Assembly (NCBI GenBank): GCA_913063155.1
Contig: CAJXYU010000001.1
Location: forward strand, 310,001 to 374,000
DNA: 64,000 bases
Origin: an uncultured Desulfovibrio sp.
GTDB lineage: Bacteria; Desulfobacterota; Desulfovibrionia; Desulfovibrionales; Desulfovibrionaceae
Direction of reading: 5' to 3'
Shown here: in pieces, positions 28,372 to 35,299 of the stretch
Layout: each line of letters opens with the position of its first letter
Numbering within the stretch: the stretch's first letter is position 1
Notes under the pieces: model-generated
The model's database searches: none
Told to the model about the DNA's origin: nothing
Seen by the model: the letters and a program-made list of their open reading frames with translations, nothing else
Program-made: the position numbers and the translations under genes

Positions 28372-28986
28372 CTATTTCGGCTTGGCGCTGCCGTTCTTCC
28401 TGGTCCACCAGGACTCATCCCGGGTCAGGAACCACCAATCCTTATGATCGGTGGTGGCGATGGTTTCGGCAAGTTGCCTGCCCCATTCGGTGCGGACGCG
28501 CTTCAGGGCGAGCTCCATCCACTCCCTGGCGTATTTGTTGCCCATGTCGGTTTCTTCCTTGAGGTTGGCAATGAAATCGAGTTGGTCCGCATCCTGGGCC
28601 AGTTTGGCTTCCAGGGTTTCGGTATCCTCCAACTCTTCCCAATAGCCGATGATTTCCTCTTCAAGCCCGGTCCCGGCTACGGAATGTTCAAGAGCCTTGG
28701 TGCGCTCGGACCTGTTGTAGATGCGGTTCACGTAGTTGAAGTCGCCGGTGCGGGCTTCGTGGAGATCGTGAAACAGGCACATGTAGGTGGTACGGGCCAC
28801 ATCCGCCCCGGCCATCTCGGCCAGGATATGACCGATGACCGCCGTGCGAAAGGAATGCTCGGCCACATTTTCCGAACCGCTCCCCAAAAACTGGTAGCCG
28901 GTCCTCGGTGTTTTGCGGAGCATGCCGCACTCGAAAATAAAGTCTGCCAGCCGCGTCAACCGACCACGGCCTTTACCACCGCTCAT
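28372..28986 (-). CDS. HD-domain hydrolase, YfbR/HDDC2 type 5'-nucleotidase-like
   Basis: This 204-residue cytoplasmic HD-superfamily phosphohydrolase resembles YfbR/HDDC2 deoxynucleotide 5'-monophosphatases. Metal motifs are AEHSFR (His), the HD pair in FHDLHEARTGD, and the late aspartate in DADQLDFI. ATG at 28986 (MSGGKGRG) has AAAGGAGA upstream; nine extra codons in frame are unlikely. It stands alone between roo and mla. Confidence 0.85.
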   Translation of the reverse strand: MSGGKGRGRLTRLADFIFECGMLRKTPRTGYQFLGSGSENVAEHSFRTAVIGHILAEMAGADVARTTYMCLFHDLHEARTGDFNYVNRIYNRSERTKALEHSVAGTGLEEEIIGYWEELEDTETLEAKLAQDADQLDFIANLKEETDMGNKYAREWMELALKRVRTEWGRQLAETIATTDHKDWWFLTRDESWWTRKNGSAKPK

Positions 28987-29080
28987 GTCGTCTCCTTTAT
29001 CGATCTGAAACATAGGCTACGTAAGGTGGGGTCTATATACACAATCGCAAAGCCTTGCAACCGGCAACCGCCCGCGGGAC

Positions 29081-29108
29081 AAAAAACGGCCCCACCTGAG
29101 CAGGGCCG
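29081..29108 (-). terminator. Terminator of roo
   Basis: A 6-bp GC stem (cggccc/gggccg) with a 10-base loop is followed on the minus strand by six T residues. It lies 25 bases after the roo stop. Confidence 0.8.
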
Positions 29109-29132
29109 CCGAACATATGCATCAATGCAGAG

Positions 29133-30335
29133 CTAGCCGATCTTTTCCTTAATCCGTTCGGCCAGAGCAACGCCCAAGTCGTAGCAGCTCTTGTAGTCGT
29201 CGTGGGTGGGCACGTGTTTGACCTTGAGATTGGGCTCCACCACTTCCATCTTCATGTCCTCAAGCCAGCCGTTCAGGATCTTCACGCACTCGCCGGACCA
29301 TCCGAAGGAGCCGATGGCGGCGCCCAGCTTGTTCATGGGGCGCAGGCCCTTCATGTAGGTGAGCATGTCGCCCATGAGCGGCAGGATGCCGTTGTTGTGC
29401 GTGGGAGACCCCACCACCACTGCTGCGGCATCGAAAATCTCGGTCATGATGGTGCTGTGATGATCGGCCTTCATGGACATGATCTTGACGCTGACACCCT
29501 TGTCCGCCAGCCCGGAAGCCACAGCCTCGGCCATGTGTTCGGTGGAATGCCACATGGTGTCATAAACGATGACCGCCTTGTTCTCGGGCTTCTGCTCGAC
29601 GTATTCGCGGTACTTGTTCATGACCCAGGCCACGTCGTCGCCGCGGAAGATCAGGCCGTGATCGGGGCAGACCATGTCGAGCTCGATGCCCATGTCCCCA
29701 ATGGCCTTCAGGGTCTTGAGCACCATGGGGGAGTACGGCAGTACGATGTTGGCGTAATAGTGCTTCAGGGACTGCTCGACCACGTGACTGTCGTATTCGT
29801 CGGCAAAGCGTTCGCTGCTGGCGATGTTCTGGCCGAAAGCGTCGTTGGTGAACATGAGCTTGGCCTCGGGCACGTAGGTGGCCATGCTGTCGGGCCAATG
29901 CAGCATGCGGGTTTCAACGAAATGCAGGGTATGCTTTCCGGTGGAGACCTCGGTGCCGGTAGGCACGACCTCGACCGGCCAGTCCTCGTAATGGAAATGG
30001 GCCTTCATGGCCTTTTCTCCCATGGGCGAGGTGTAGACCTTTTCGGGCTTGTAGTATTCGATGGCGTCCGCCAGGCAGCCGGCGTGGTCCGGTTCCAGGT
30101 GGTTGATGACGAAATAGTCGATCTTGCGATCCCCCAGAACGTGGGCCAGATTGCACTTGAGCCTGCTCCAGAACTTCTTGTCCACCGTGTCAACCAGGGT
30201 GACCTTCTCATCCACGATCAGATAGTTGTTGTAGGTGGTGCCCAAGGGGGACAGGGAATAGCCATGAAAATTGCGCCGGTTCCAGTCCACACAACCGACC
30301 CACCAGATATCTTTCTTCACTTCAACCGGTTTCAT
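29133..30335 (-). CDS. roo: Rubredoxin:oxygen oxidoreductase (flavodiiron protein)
   Basis: This cytoplasmic flavodiiron protein reduces O2 to water (and often NO) with electrons from rubredoxin. The 400-residue protein has a beta-lactamase-like diiron domain with INHLEPDHAG (HxExDH), a later histidine in LHWPDSM, TNDAFGQ (aspartate ligand) and CPDHGLIF. A flavodoxin domain from about residue 255 begins AVIVYDTMWHSTEHMAE and includes VVGSPTHNNGILP and GSFGWSGE. It is downstream of the double rubredoxin, its likely electron donor, but a terminator-like hairpin lies between them. Confidence 0.97.
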   Translation of the reverse strand: MKPVEVKKDIWWVGCVDWNRRNFHGYSLSPLGTTYNNYLIVDEKVTLVDTVDKKFWSRLKCNLAHVLGDRKIDYFVINHLEPDHAGCLADAIEYYKPEKVYTSPMGEKAMKAHFHYEDWPVEVVPTGTEVSTGKHTLHFVETRMLHWPDSMATYVPEAKLMFTNDAFGQNIASSERFADEYDSHVVEQSLKHYYANIVLPYSPMVLKTLKAIGDMGIELDMVCPDHGLIFRGDDVAWVMNKYREYVEQKPENKAVIVYDTMWHSTEHMAEAVASGLADKGVSVKIMSMKADHHSTIMTEIFDAAAVVVGSPTHNNGILPLMGDMLTYMKGLRPMNKLGAAIGSFGWSGECVKILNGWLEDMKMEVVEPNLKVKHVPTHDDYKSCYDLGVALAERIKEKIG

Positions 30336-30383
30336 CAGAGCTCTCCGCAGTAGGGCTTGTGCCGCTTGCCGCAGCGTTGATAC

Positions 30384-30417
30384 AAAAAGATGCGGTCCAC
30401 CTCGTAAGGTGGACCGC
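30384..30417 (-). terminator. Terminator-like hairpin between double rubredoxin and roo
   Basis: A perfect 11-bp stem (gcggtccacct/aggtggaccgc) with a 4-base loop is followed on the minus strand by ATCTTTTTG. It would end or reduce transcription coming from rbr-dfx-rub. Confidence 0.85.
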
Positions 30418-30461
30418 GATCCTTACTTCGTCAAGAAAATATGTTTCCGGGCAAGCCGAGT

Positions 30462-30911
30462 CTAAGATTCGGGCGAAAAACTGTCCTTGGTTGCACCGCA
30501 GATGGGACAGGTCCAGTCGTCCGGGATATCCTCGAACTTGGTGCCCGGCGCAATGTCGTTGTCCGGGTCGCCCACTTCGGGGTCGTACACGTAGCCGCAA
30601 ACGTCACAAACATATTTTTCCATACCTTTCAACTCCTGTTGGTCAGATTCTTTCGCAGTTGTGGCAGCAGATGTCAACTCGCCGGACTCGGATACCGTGG
30701 GCAACTCGCAGTCCGCCTTGGTTGAAGTCGGCCCGGCCAGAGGCTTGAAGCACTTCTTGGTTCCCCCGCAAATGGGGCAGCACCAGTCATCCGGAAGATC
30801 CTCAAACTTGACGCCCTTGGGAATCCCGCCCTTGCGGTCGCCCTTGTCCGGGTTGTAGATGTAGCCGCAATTGACTGTCTGGCATTGCCACATATCTTCC
30901 GGAGCGGCCAT
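30462..30911 (-). CDS. Double rubredoxin (CX4C domain fused to classical rubredoxin)
   Basis: This 149-residue electron carrier has two rubredoxin domains. Domain 1 (about residues 7-53) binds iron through C10-x4-C15 and C45-PI-C48; the wider first spacing resembles the Rd-2 type of Desulfovibrio desulfuricans. Residues about 56-96 are a polar linker. Domain 2 (residues 97-149) is a complete classical rubredoxin beginning [15 protein letters not shown] with CPICG near its end. CTGGAGGAATC precedes the chosen ATG; 21 earlier in-frame codons are rejected. An internal ATG before domain 2 has its own AGGAG. It is probably the electron donor to the downstream roo. Confidence 0.92.
   Translation of the reverse strand: MAAPEDMWQCQTVNCGYIYNPDKGDRKGGIPKGVKFEDLPDDWCCPICGGTKKCFKPLAGPTSTKADCELPTVSESGELTSAATTAKESDQQELKGMEKYVCDVCGYVYDPEVGDPDNDIAPGTKFEDIPDDWTCPICGATKDSFSPES
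30621..30637 (-). promoter_or_regulatory. Internal ribosome binding site and start for a free rubredoxin
   Basis: AGGAG (30633-30637, minus strand) lies nine bases before ATG (30623), which is the exact start expected of a 53-residue classical rubredoxin. The signal sits inside the double-rubredoxin frame. Confidence 0.55.
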
Positions 30912-30944
30912 GATTCCTCCAGCTTCCTGCGTTATATTCATAAT

Positions 30945-30971
30945 CGGAGGAGACTGAAACAGTCCCCTCCG
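30945..30971 (-). repeat. Hairpin between dfx and double rubredoxin
   Basis: A 12-bp near-perfect inverted repeat (30945-30956 with 30960-30971, one wobble) with a 3-base loop and no T-run. It could stabilise or process the message. Confidence 0.6.
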
Positions 30972-30985
30972 CAAATGCTTTGGTT

Positions 30986-31375
30986 CTAGGCTTCGGCCGC
31001 CCAGAGGCCGTGAATGTTGCAGTATTCACGAGCACTCATGGAGCCGGAAAGCCCCTTGACGCAGAAGGTGGCTTCCGGCGTATCGCCCGGCTTGAGCATC
31101 TTATACAGGCACGTGTCGCCGATACAGAGCTCGATCCATTCAATGTAATGCTTTTCTTCCATGGGATGGGGCACGCCGCCGACCTTCACGGTCACCTCAT
31201 CACCGTTCTTTTCGATAACGGGCACGTGCTTTTCCTGTGCCGCGTCCACGGTGTTTTCCTTGAAAAGCTTCATTTCCTGGCCGCAACAGACCAAATCTCC
31301 GTCGCCTTCGTGGATTGCCATGACGATGTTGCCGCAGACTTCACATTTGTATACTTCACCGAGCTTGATAGCCAT
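30986..31375 (-). CDS. dfx: Desulfoferrodoxin (2Fe superoxide reductase)
   Basis: This enzyme reduces superoxide to peroxide without producing oxygen. The 129-residue protein has an N-terminal desulforedoxin-like FeCys4 site (CEVCG ... CCGQ) and a C-terminal superoxide reductase domain. That domain has EKHVPVI (conserved Glu-Lys plus first His), [19 protein letters not shown] (His ligands) and C-N-I-H-G-L-W near the end. It is between rbr and the double rubredoxin, 24 bases after rbr. Confidence 0.97.
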   Translation of the reverse strand: MAIKLGEVYKCEVCGNIVMAIHEGDGDLVCCGQEMKLFKENTVDAAQEKHVPVIEKNGDEVTVKVGGVPHPMEEKHYIEWIELCIGDTCLYKMLKPGDTPEATFCVKGLSGSMSAREYCNIHGLWAAEA

Positions 31376-31399
31376 GTCTTTTCTCCTGTGATTGTCGAT

Positions 31400-31972
31400 T
31401 TACCAGTTGGTGTCCTTGATTTCGAAATGAGCCTGGGGATGGGCGCAGGCCGGACATTTTTCCGGGGCCGTGGTGCCCTTGTGGTTGTAACCGCAGTTGC
31501 GGCAGCGCCACACGATCTCCGAGTCCTTCACAAAGACCTTTCCGTCCTCGATATTCTTGACCAGGGAAAGATAGCGTTCCTCATGGTAGGTTTCGGCCAC
31601 GGCAATGTTCTCAAACACGGCCGCGATCTCGTTGAAACCTTCCTCCCGGGCGATCCGTGCGAATTCGGGATACATGGTCGAAAACTCGTAATGCTCGCCA
31701 GCGGCGGCTTCCTTGAGGTTTTCCAAAGTGGTTCCCAGCACGCCGGCCGGGTAGGACGCCGTGATCTCCACCTCGCCGCCTTCCAGGAACTTGAACAGGC
31801 GCTTGGCATGCTCTTTCTCATGATTGGCGGTTTCCTCGAAAATCGCGGAAATCTGCACGTATCCTTCTTTCTTGGCGATGCCGGCGAAGTAGGTGTACTT
31901 GTTGCGGGCCTGGGATTCACCTGCAAAAGCTGTGAGCAGGTTCTTTTCGGTACGGGTGCCTTTGACGGACAT
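31400..31972 (-). CDS. rbr: Rubrerythrin
   Basis: Rubrerythrin is a cytoplasmic peroxide reductase of 190 residues. The N-terminal diiron four-helix domain has FAGESQARNKYTYF, EETANHEKEHAKR and AETYHEERY. The C-terminal rubredoxin-like domain has CRNCGY and CPACAHP. ATG at 31972 (MSVKGTRTEK) has AAGGAGG upstream; 13 earlier in-frame codons are not used. It lies downstream of perR with a possible PerR site in between. Confidence 0.97.
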   Translation of the reverse strand: MSVKGTRTEKNLLTAFAGESQARNKYTYFAGIAKKEGYVQISAIFEETANHEKEHAKRLFKFLEGGEVEITASYPAGVLGTTLENLKEAAAGEHYEFSTMYPEFARIAREEGFNEIAAVFENIAVAETYHEERYLSLVKNIEDGKVFVKDSEIVWRCRNCGYNHKGTTAPEKCPACAHPQAHFEIKDTNW

Positions 31973-32001
31973 TCGATTCCTCCTTTGGTCAACTCGAGTA
32001 G

Positions 32002-32020
32002 TCCGGCCCAAAGGGCCGGA
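32002..32020 (-). repeat. Hairpin in the rbr leader
   Basis: A perfect 8-bp stem (tccggccc/gggccgga) with a 3-base loop lies about 30 bases before the rbr start. There is no T-run. Confidence 0.5.
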
Positions 32021-32067
32021 TCAGTCAACGATATAGCACAATGAGAACGTGAAAGTCACCCGAGGCG

Positions 32068-32077
32068 GATTATAATC
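32068..32077. promoter_or_regulatory. Candidate PerR operator upstream of rbr
   Basis: GATTATAATC is a perfect 10-base palindrome resembling the TTATAAT half of known PerR boxes. It lies between perR and rbr, about 95 bases before the rbr start. Confidence 0.5.
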
Positions 32078-32082
32078 AGCTG

Positions 32083-32481
32083 CTACTGCATTTCCGTCTT
32101 GCACTTGGGGCAGATGCCCACAAACTCCACATTGCAGTTATGAATATCAAACCCCCGGGTGTACTCTTCGGGGAGCGCGGGCACGTCCACTTCGCACATG
32201 ACGTCTTCGATCTTGGAGCAGACCGAACAACGGATGTGCGGATGCGGCTTCGGATTGCCGTCAAAACGTTTCTGGGTTCCGGGTCCGCCGAGCTTGAGCA
32301 CCAGGCCCTGGCTGCTCAGGAACTCCAGGTTGCGGTAAACGGTCCCGAGACTGATGCGCGGGATGATCTCCCGCACCATGTCATAAACCTCGTCGGCCGT
32401 AGGATGGCTGGTCACCTTCCTCAGCTCTTCGAGGATAACCTTGCGTTGTTTTGAAAGCCTGAAACCCATTTCAGTGGACAT
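32083..32481 (-). CDS. perR: Fur-family regulator, probably PerR
   Basis: This 132-residue DNA-binding repressor has an N-terminal winged helix (LSKQRKVILEELR, SLGTVYRNLEFL). The metal-binding part has HPHIRCSVCSK and a second CPKC pair near the C-terminus, which form a structural zinc site. Assignment to PerR rather than Fur rests on the neighbours (rubrerythrin, desulfoferrodoxin, roo) and on the D. vulgaris perR-rbr arrangement. ATG at 32481 has GGGGA six bases upstream; a TTG two codons earlier is less likely. Confidence 0.85.
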   Translation of the reverse strand: MSTEMGFRLSKQRKVILEELRKVTSHPTADEVYDMVREIIPRISLGTVYRNLEFLSSQGLVLKLGGPGTQKRFDGNPKPHPHIRCSVCSKIEDVMCEVDVPALPEEYTRGFDIHNCNVEFVGICPKCKTEMQ

Positions 32482-32498
32482 GTGCAATCCCCATAGTT

Positions 32499-32520
32499 TT
32501 TATTAACGATAATTATTCCT
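32499..32520 (-). promoter_or_regulatory. Candidate PerR/Fur operator and promoter region of perR
   Basis: The AT-rich stretch 32502-32518 contains attaacgataattatt, with a palindromic ATAATTAT core. It lies about 20-35 bases before the perR start and is compatible with autoregulation. Confidence 0.4.
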
Positions 32521-32564
32521 AAAAATTTTCACTCTTCACGTCAAGAGAAATCGACCCTTTTTCA

Positions 32565-32602
32565 TGAAAAAAGGCCGTGGCCGACCATCGCGACCACGAC
32601 CT
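32565..32602 (-). terminator. Terminator of the chemoreceptor unit
   Basis: A 9-bp stem (32572-32580 with 32594-32602, one wobble) is followed on the minus strand by six T residues. Confidence 0.8.
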
Positions 32603-32646
32603 CATGGTATTTACCAGCCTTTGCCGCCTTTGCGCAACTGGGGCTC

Positions 32647-34659
32647 TCAACTCTTGAACTTTTCTACAAGCACCGTAAGTTTATGTGATATTTCAGCAAC
32701 TTCCTGAATCCCACGATGGGATTCGCGAATGCCGCCCAATACCTGTTGTGACAGATCATTGATCTGGGTCACACTGGAGTTGATCTCGTCGCTGGTGGCC
32801 GACTGCTCCTCCGCAGCGGCGGCGATTCCCGCCACCATAGTGGCGATGTTGCCGGCTTCCTGCACAATTTTGCCCAGGACCTTGCCGGAACCTTCTGCCA
32901 TTTCCGAGGCATTGACCACCCGTTCCCTGGTACCCTCCATTTCACGGACAACTTCGCCGGAACTCTGCTGAATCAGCAGGATGGCCTCCTCCACTTCCCT
33001 GGTGGCCTGCATGGTCTTTTCGGCCAACTTGCGCACCTCGTCGGCAACCACCGCGAAACCACGTCCGGCCTCTCCGGCTCGGGCCGCTTCGATGGCCGCG
33101 TTAAGCGCCAGCAAATTGGTCTGATCCGCTATGTCGTTGATAACACCGATGACCTGGCCGATATCCTGAGCCCGCTCCGAAAGATCCTCCAGAGACGAGG
33201 CCAGGCTTTCCGTGATGGAGGCCACTCCGTTGATCTCGGCCACAGCCCTGCGCACCACTTCCCCGCCTTCCACGGCAACCTTGTTGGCCACGTCCGAAGC
33301 CTCGGAGGTCTCGGTGGCATTGCGGGCGACTTCCAGGACCGTGGAATTCATTTGCTCCATGGCCGTGGCCACCTGGCCGGTCTGGTCCGCAGTGGTGTCC
33401 ACGCCTCCGGCCAGCTGATCCATCCGTCCGGACAAGTCACCGGCGGCGCGGTTCAGGGACATGGCGACCTCAGTGACCTCGTTGGCCACCTGAAGCAGGT
33501 TCCACCGCTGGGCTTCGATGTCCGCCTTGTCCTGTTCCTCGCGGGTCAGGTCGATGAGAACGCCGATGGCCCCCACGGTCTTCCCTTCCGCATCCAGAAG
33601 CGGCGAGCACTCGAAATGCAGAGGATAGGTGACGCCCTGGTCGTTGGTGTAATGGAACCTGCCGCTGACGGTCTCGCCACTGTCAATGACATGGGCGGCG
33701 TCACAGGTTTCGTCGCCCTCCAGACAGTCAAACACCTCGGTGACGGTCCGACCTTCCAGGTCTTTGCCGCTCAGGCCCAGAATGTGCTCGAGCGGTTCGT
33801 TGATGAAAGTGAAGCGCTCCTCGGCGTCCGTGACGAAAAGCGGCACGATGATTCCCGAAAGCACGGACTTGTTGTACTGGAGCTGATCCTTGATCCGAGC
33901 CACCATCTCGGACAGATGAACGCCGAGCTGGCCCAGCTCATCCTCACCTTGAACGCGAAACGCGGTGTCCAGATTGCCCCTGCTGATCTCCTTGGCGCTG
34001 GACGCTATGCTGGCCACGGGCTTGATAACGTTGCTGCGCATGAACAGGATCAGCGCGGCAAGCAGCGCAGCCACGCCGAGCACTGAAATGCCCGCGGACT
34101 TGAACTGGTTCTCTTTCAGAGCGCCGAATTGCGGACTGACATCCACGGTCAGGACCATGGCTCCAAGAATCTTTCGGGATTTTCCGTGGCAATGGTAGCA
34201 GAACGGATTGTTCTTGATGGACTTCACTTCCACGAACTGCCGCCTGCCTTCGATCTCCATGAGCCTGCCCTTGGACATGTCAACTCCAAGGCCGGACTGG
34301 ACCATCTCGGGCAGGCCCTTTTCCTTGCGCACGTCGAAAATGCTCTTGCGGATGGCCGCATCTTCCGTGGAATAAGTGATCTCACCCTTGTAGTCCACAA
34401 GGTAGGCCTTGGTATCCGGATACCGTTCCGCCATCTGCAGGAATTTGATCTCAGTGCCGTCGTTGTCACCGATGCTCATGGGGTCTTCAATGGCCATATA
34501 GAGCATGTCGGCCACGCGGGAAGAGGCGGACTCCATCTCGTCCAACGCATGCCCGTAGTTGGAGTAGGAATTATAGAAGAACAACCCGGCAAATGCCACG
34601 AGGGTGAGCAGCGAGGACAGGAGAATGACCTTGGCGCCCAGGGAATTTCTGAATAGCAT
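32647..34659 (-). CDS. Haem-binding methyl-accepting chemotaxis protein
   Basis: This 670-residue membrane chemoreceptor has a first transmembrane helix (about residues 10-30), a periplasmic DUF3365/Tll0287-like sensor domain (about 35-175), a second helix (about 188-208), HAMP, a PAS domain and a full cytoplasmic signalling domain with [21 protein letters not shown]. The sensor domain contains CYHCH at residues 154-158, a c-type haem attachment site. It is reminiscent of DcrA of D. vulgaris, a haem-c redox or oxygen chemoreceptor. The preceding gene encodes a tetrahaem cytochrome 9 bases away. Redox sensing is inferred. AGGAGG precedes the ATG. Confidence 0.92.
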   Translation of the reverse strand: MLFRNSLGAKVILLSSLLTLVAFAGLFFYNSYSNYGHALDEMESASSRVADMLYMAIEDPMSIGDNDGTEIKFLQMAERYPDTKAYLVDYKGEITYSTEDAAIRKSIFDVRKEKGLPEMVQSGLGVDMSKGRLMEIEGRRQFVEVKSIKNNPFCYHCHGKSRKILGAMVLTVDVSPQFGALKENQFKSAGISVLGVAALLAALILFMRSNVIKPVASIASSAKEISRGNLDTAFRVQGEDELGQLGVHLSEMVARIKDQLQYNKSVLSGIIVPLFVTDAEERFTFINEPLEHILGLSGKDLEGRTVTEVFDCLEGDETCDAAHVIDSGETVSGRFHYTNDQGVTYPLHFECSPLLDAEGKTVGAIGVLIDLTREEQDKADIEAQRWNLLQVANEVTEVAMSLNRAAGDLSGRMDQLAGGVDTTADQTGQVATAMEQMNSTVLEVARNATETSEASDVANKVAVEGGEVVRRAVAEINGVASITESLASSLEDLSERAQDIGQVIGVINDIADQTNLLALNAAIEAARAGEAGRGFAVVADEVRKLAEKTMQATREVEEAILLIQQSSGEVVREMEGTRERVVNASEMAEGSGKVLGKIVQEAGNIATMVAGIAAAAEEQSATSDEINSSVTQINDLSQQVLGGIRESHRGIQEVAEISHKLTVLVEKFKS

Positions 34660-34668
34660 GCCCGCCTC

Positions 34669-35154
34669 CTAATGCGCCCCGCCGTAAAGCAGCGGTTTGT
34701 AGTCGAACGCGGCCACCCGCTCCGCATTGTGGCAGGTCTCGCAGTCGGAAACCTGCAGCGTTCCCTTGATGAGTTCGGGATCGCCGTCGGCCTCGATGTG
34801 GTCGTAGCCCGGTCCGTGGCAGGCCTCGCACCCCGCGTCCGCCATTGCCGGAGTTTCCTCAAAGGAAACGAACCCTCCGGGTTTTCCGTACCCAGTGACA
34901 TGGCAGGTGTAGCACTCCTTGAGTTCGGAGGGCGTCAGGTCCCCGGCCATTATTTTCACGGATTCGCCGGAGTGCGCCTTCTTGGAGAACTTCTTGTAGT
35001 TCTCATATTGCTCCTCATGGCAGTCGGCGCAAGCATCGGAGCCGACGTAGCGGCCCGAATTCGCCACTACCGCAGCCGACTGGATGCAGACAAAAAACAG
35101 GGCTGCCGCGACGCACGCGAGACAGCCCTTTTTACACAGGTATGAAAACTCCAT
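34669..35154 (-). CDS. Tetrahaem cytochrome c
   Basis: This 161-residue exported protein has four CXXCH motifs: CADCH (42-46), CYTCH (81-85), CEACH (109-113) and CETCH (138-142). Spacing resembles the cytochrome c554/NrfB-like multihaem group. The N-terminus has a hydrophobic segment (about residues 13-31) that is a signal peptide or anchor. ATG at 35154 has AGGGGG eight bases upstream; 21 earlier in-frame codons are rejected. Its co-transcription with the haem chemoreceptor suggests the two act together, for example as electron carrier and redox sensor; this is inference. Confidence 0.9.
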   Translation of the reverse strand: MEFSYLCKKGCLACVAAALFFVCIQSAAVVANSGRYVGSDACADCHEEQYENYKKFSKKAHSGESVKIMAGDLTPSELKECYTCHVTGYGKPGGFVSFEETPAMADAGCEACHGPGYDHIEADGDPELIKGTLQVSDCETCHNAERVAAFDYKPLLYGGAH

Positions 35155-35299
35155 TGCCAGCCCCCTACCAGGTCTTGCACCCGGAATCGATGAAAAGTAA
35201 GACCCTACAAAATTCAACCCTTATCATGGGCTATAGCGTCTTTTTTCCATTAAGTAAAGGGGGATACCTGAAATATTCTCCTCTTCAAAAGGCGGGAAA

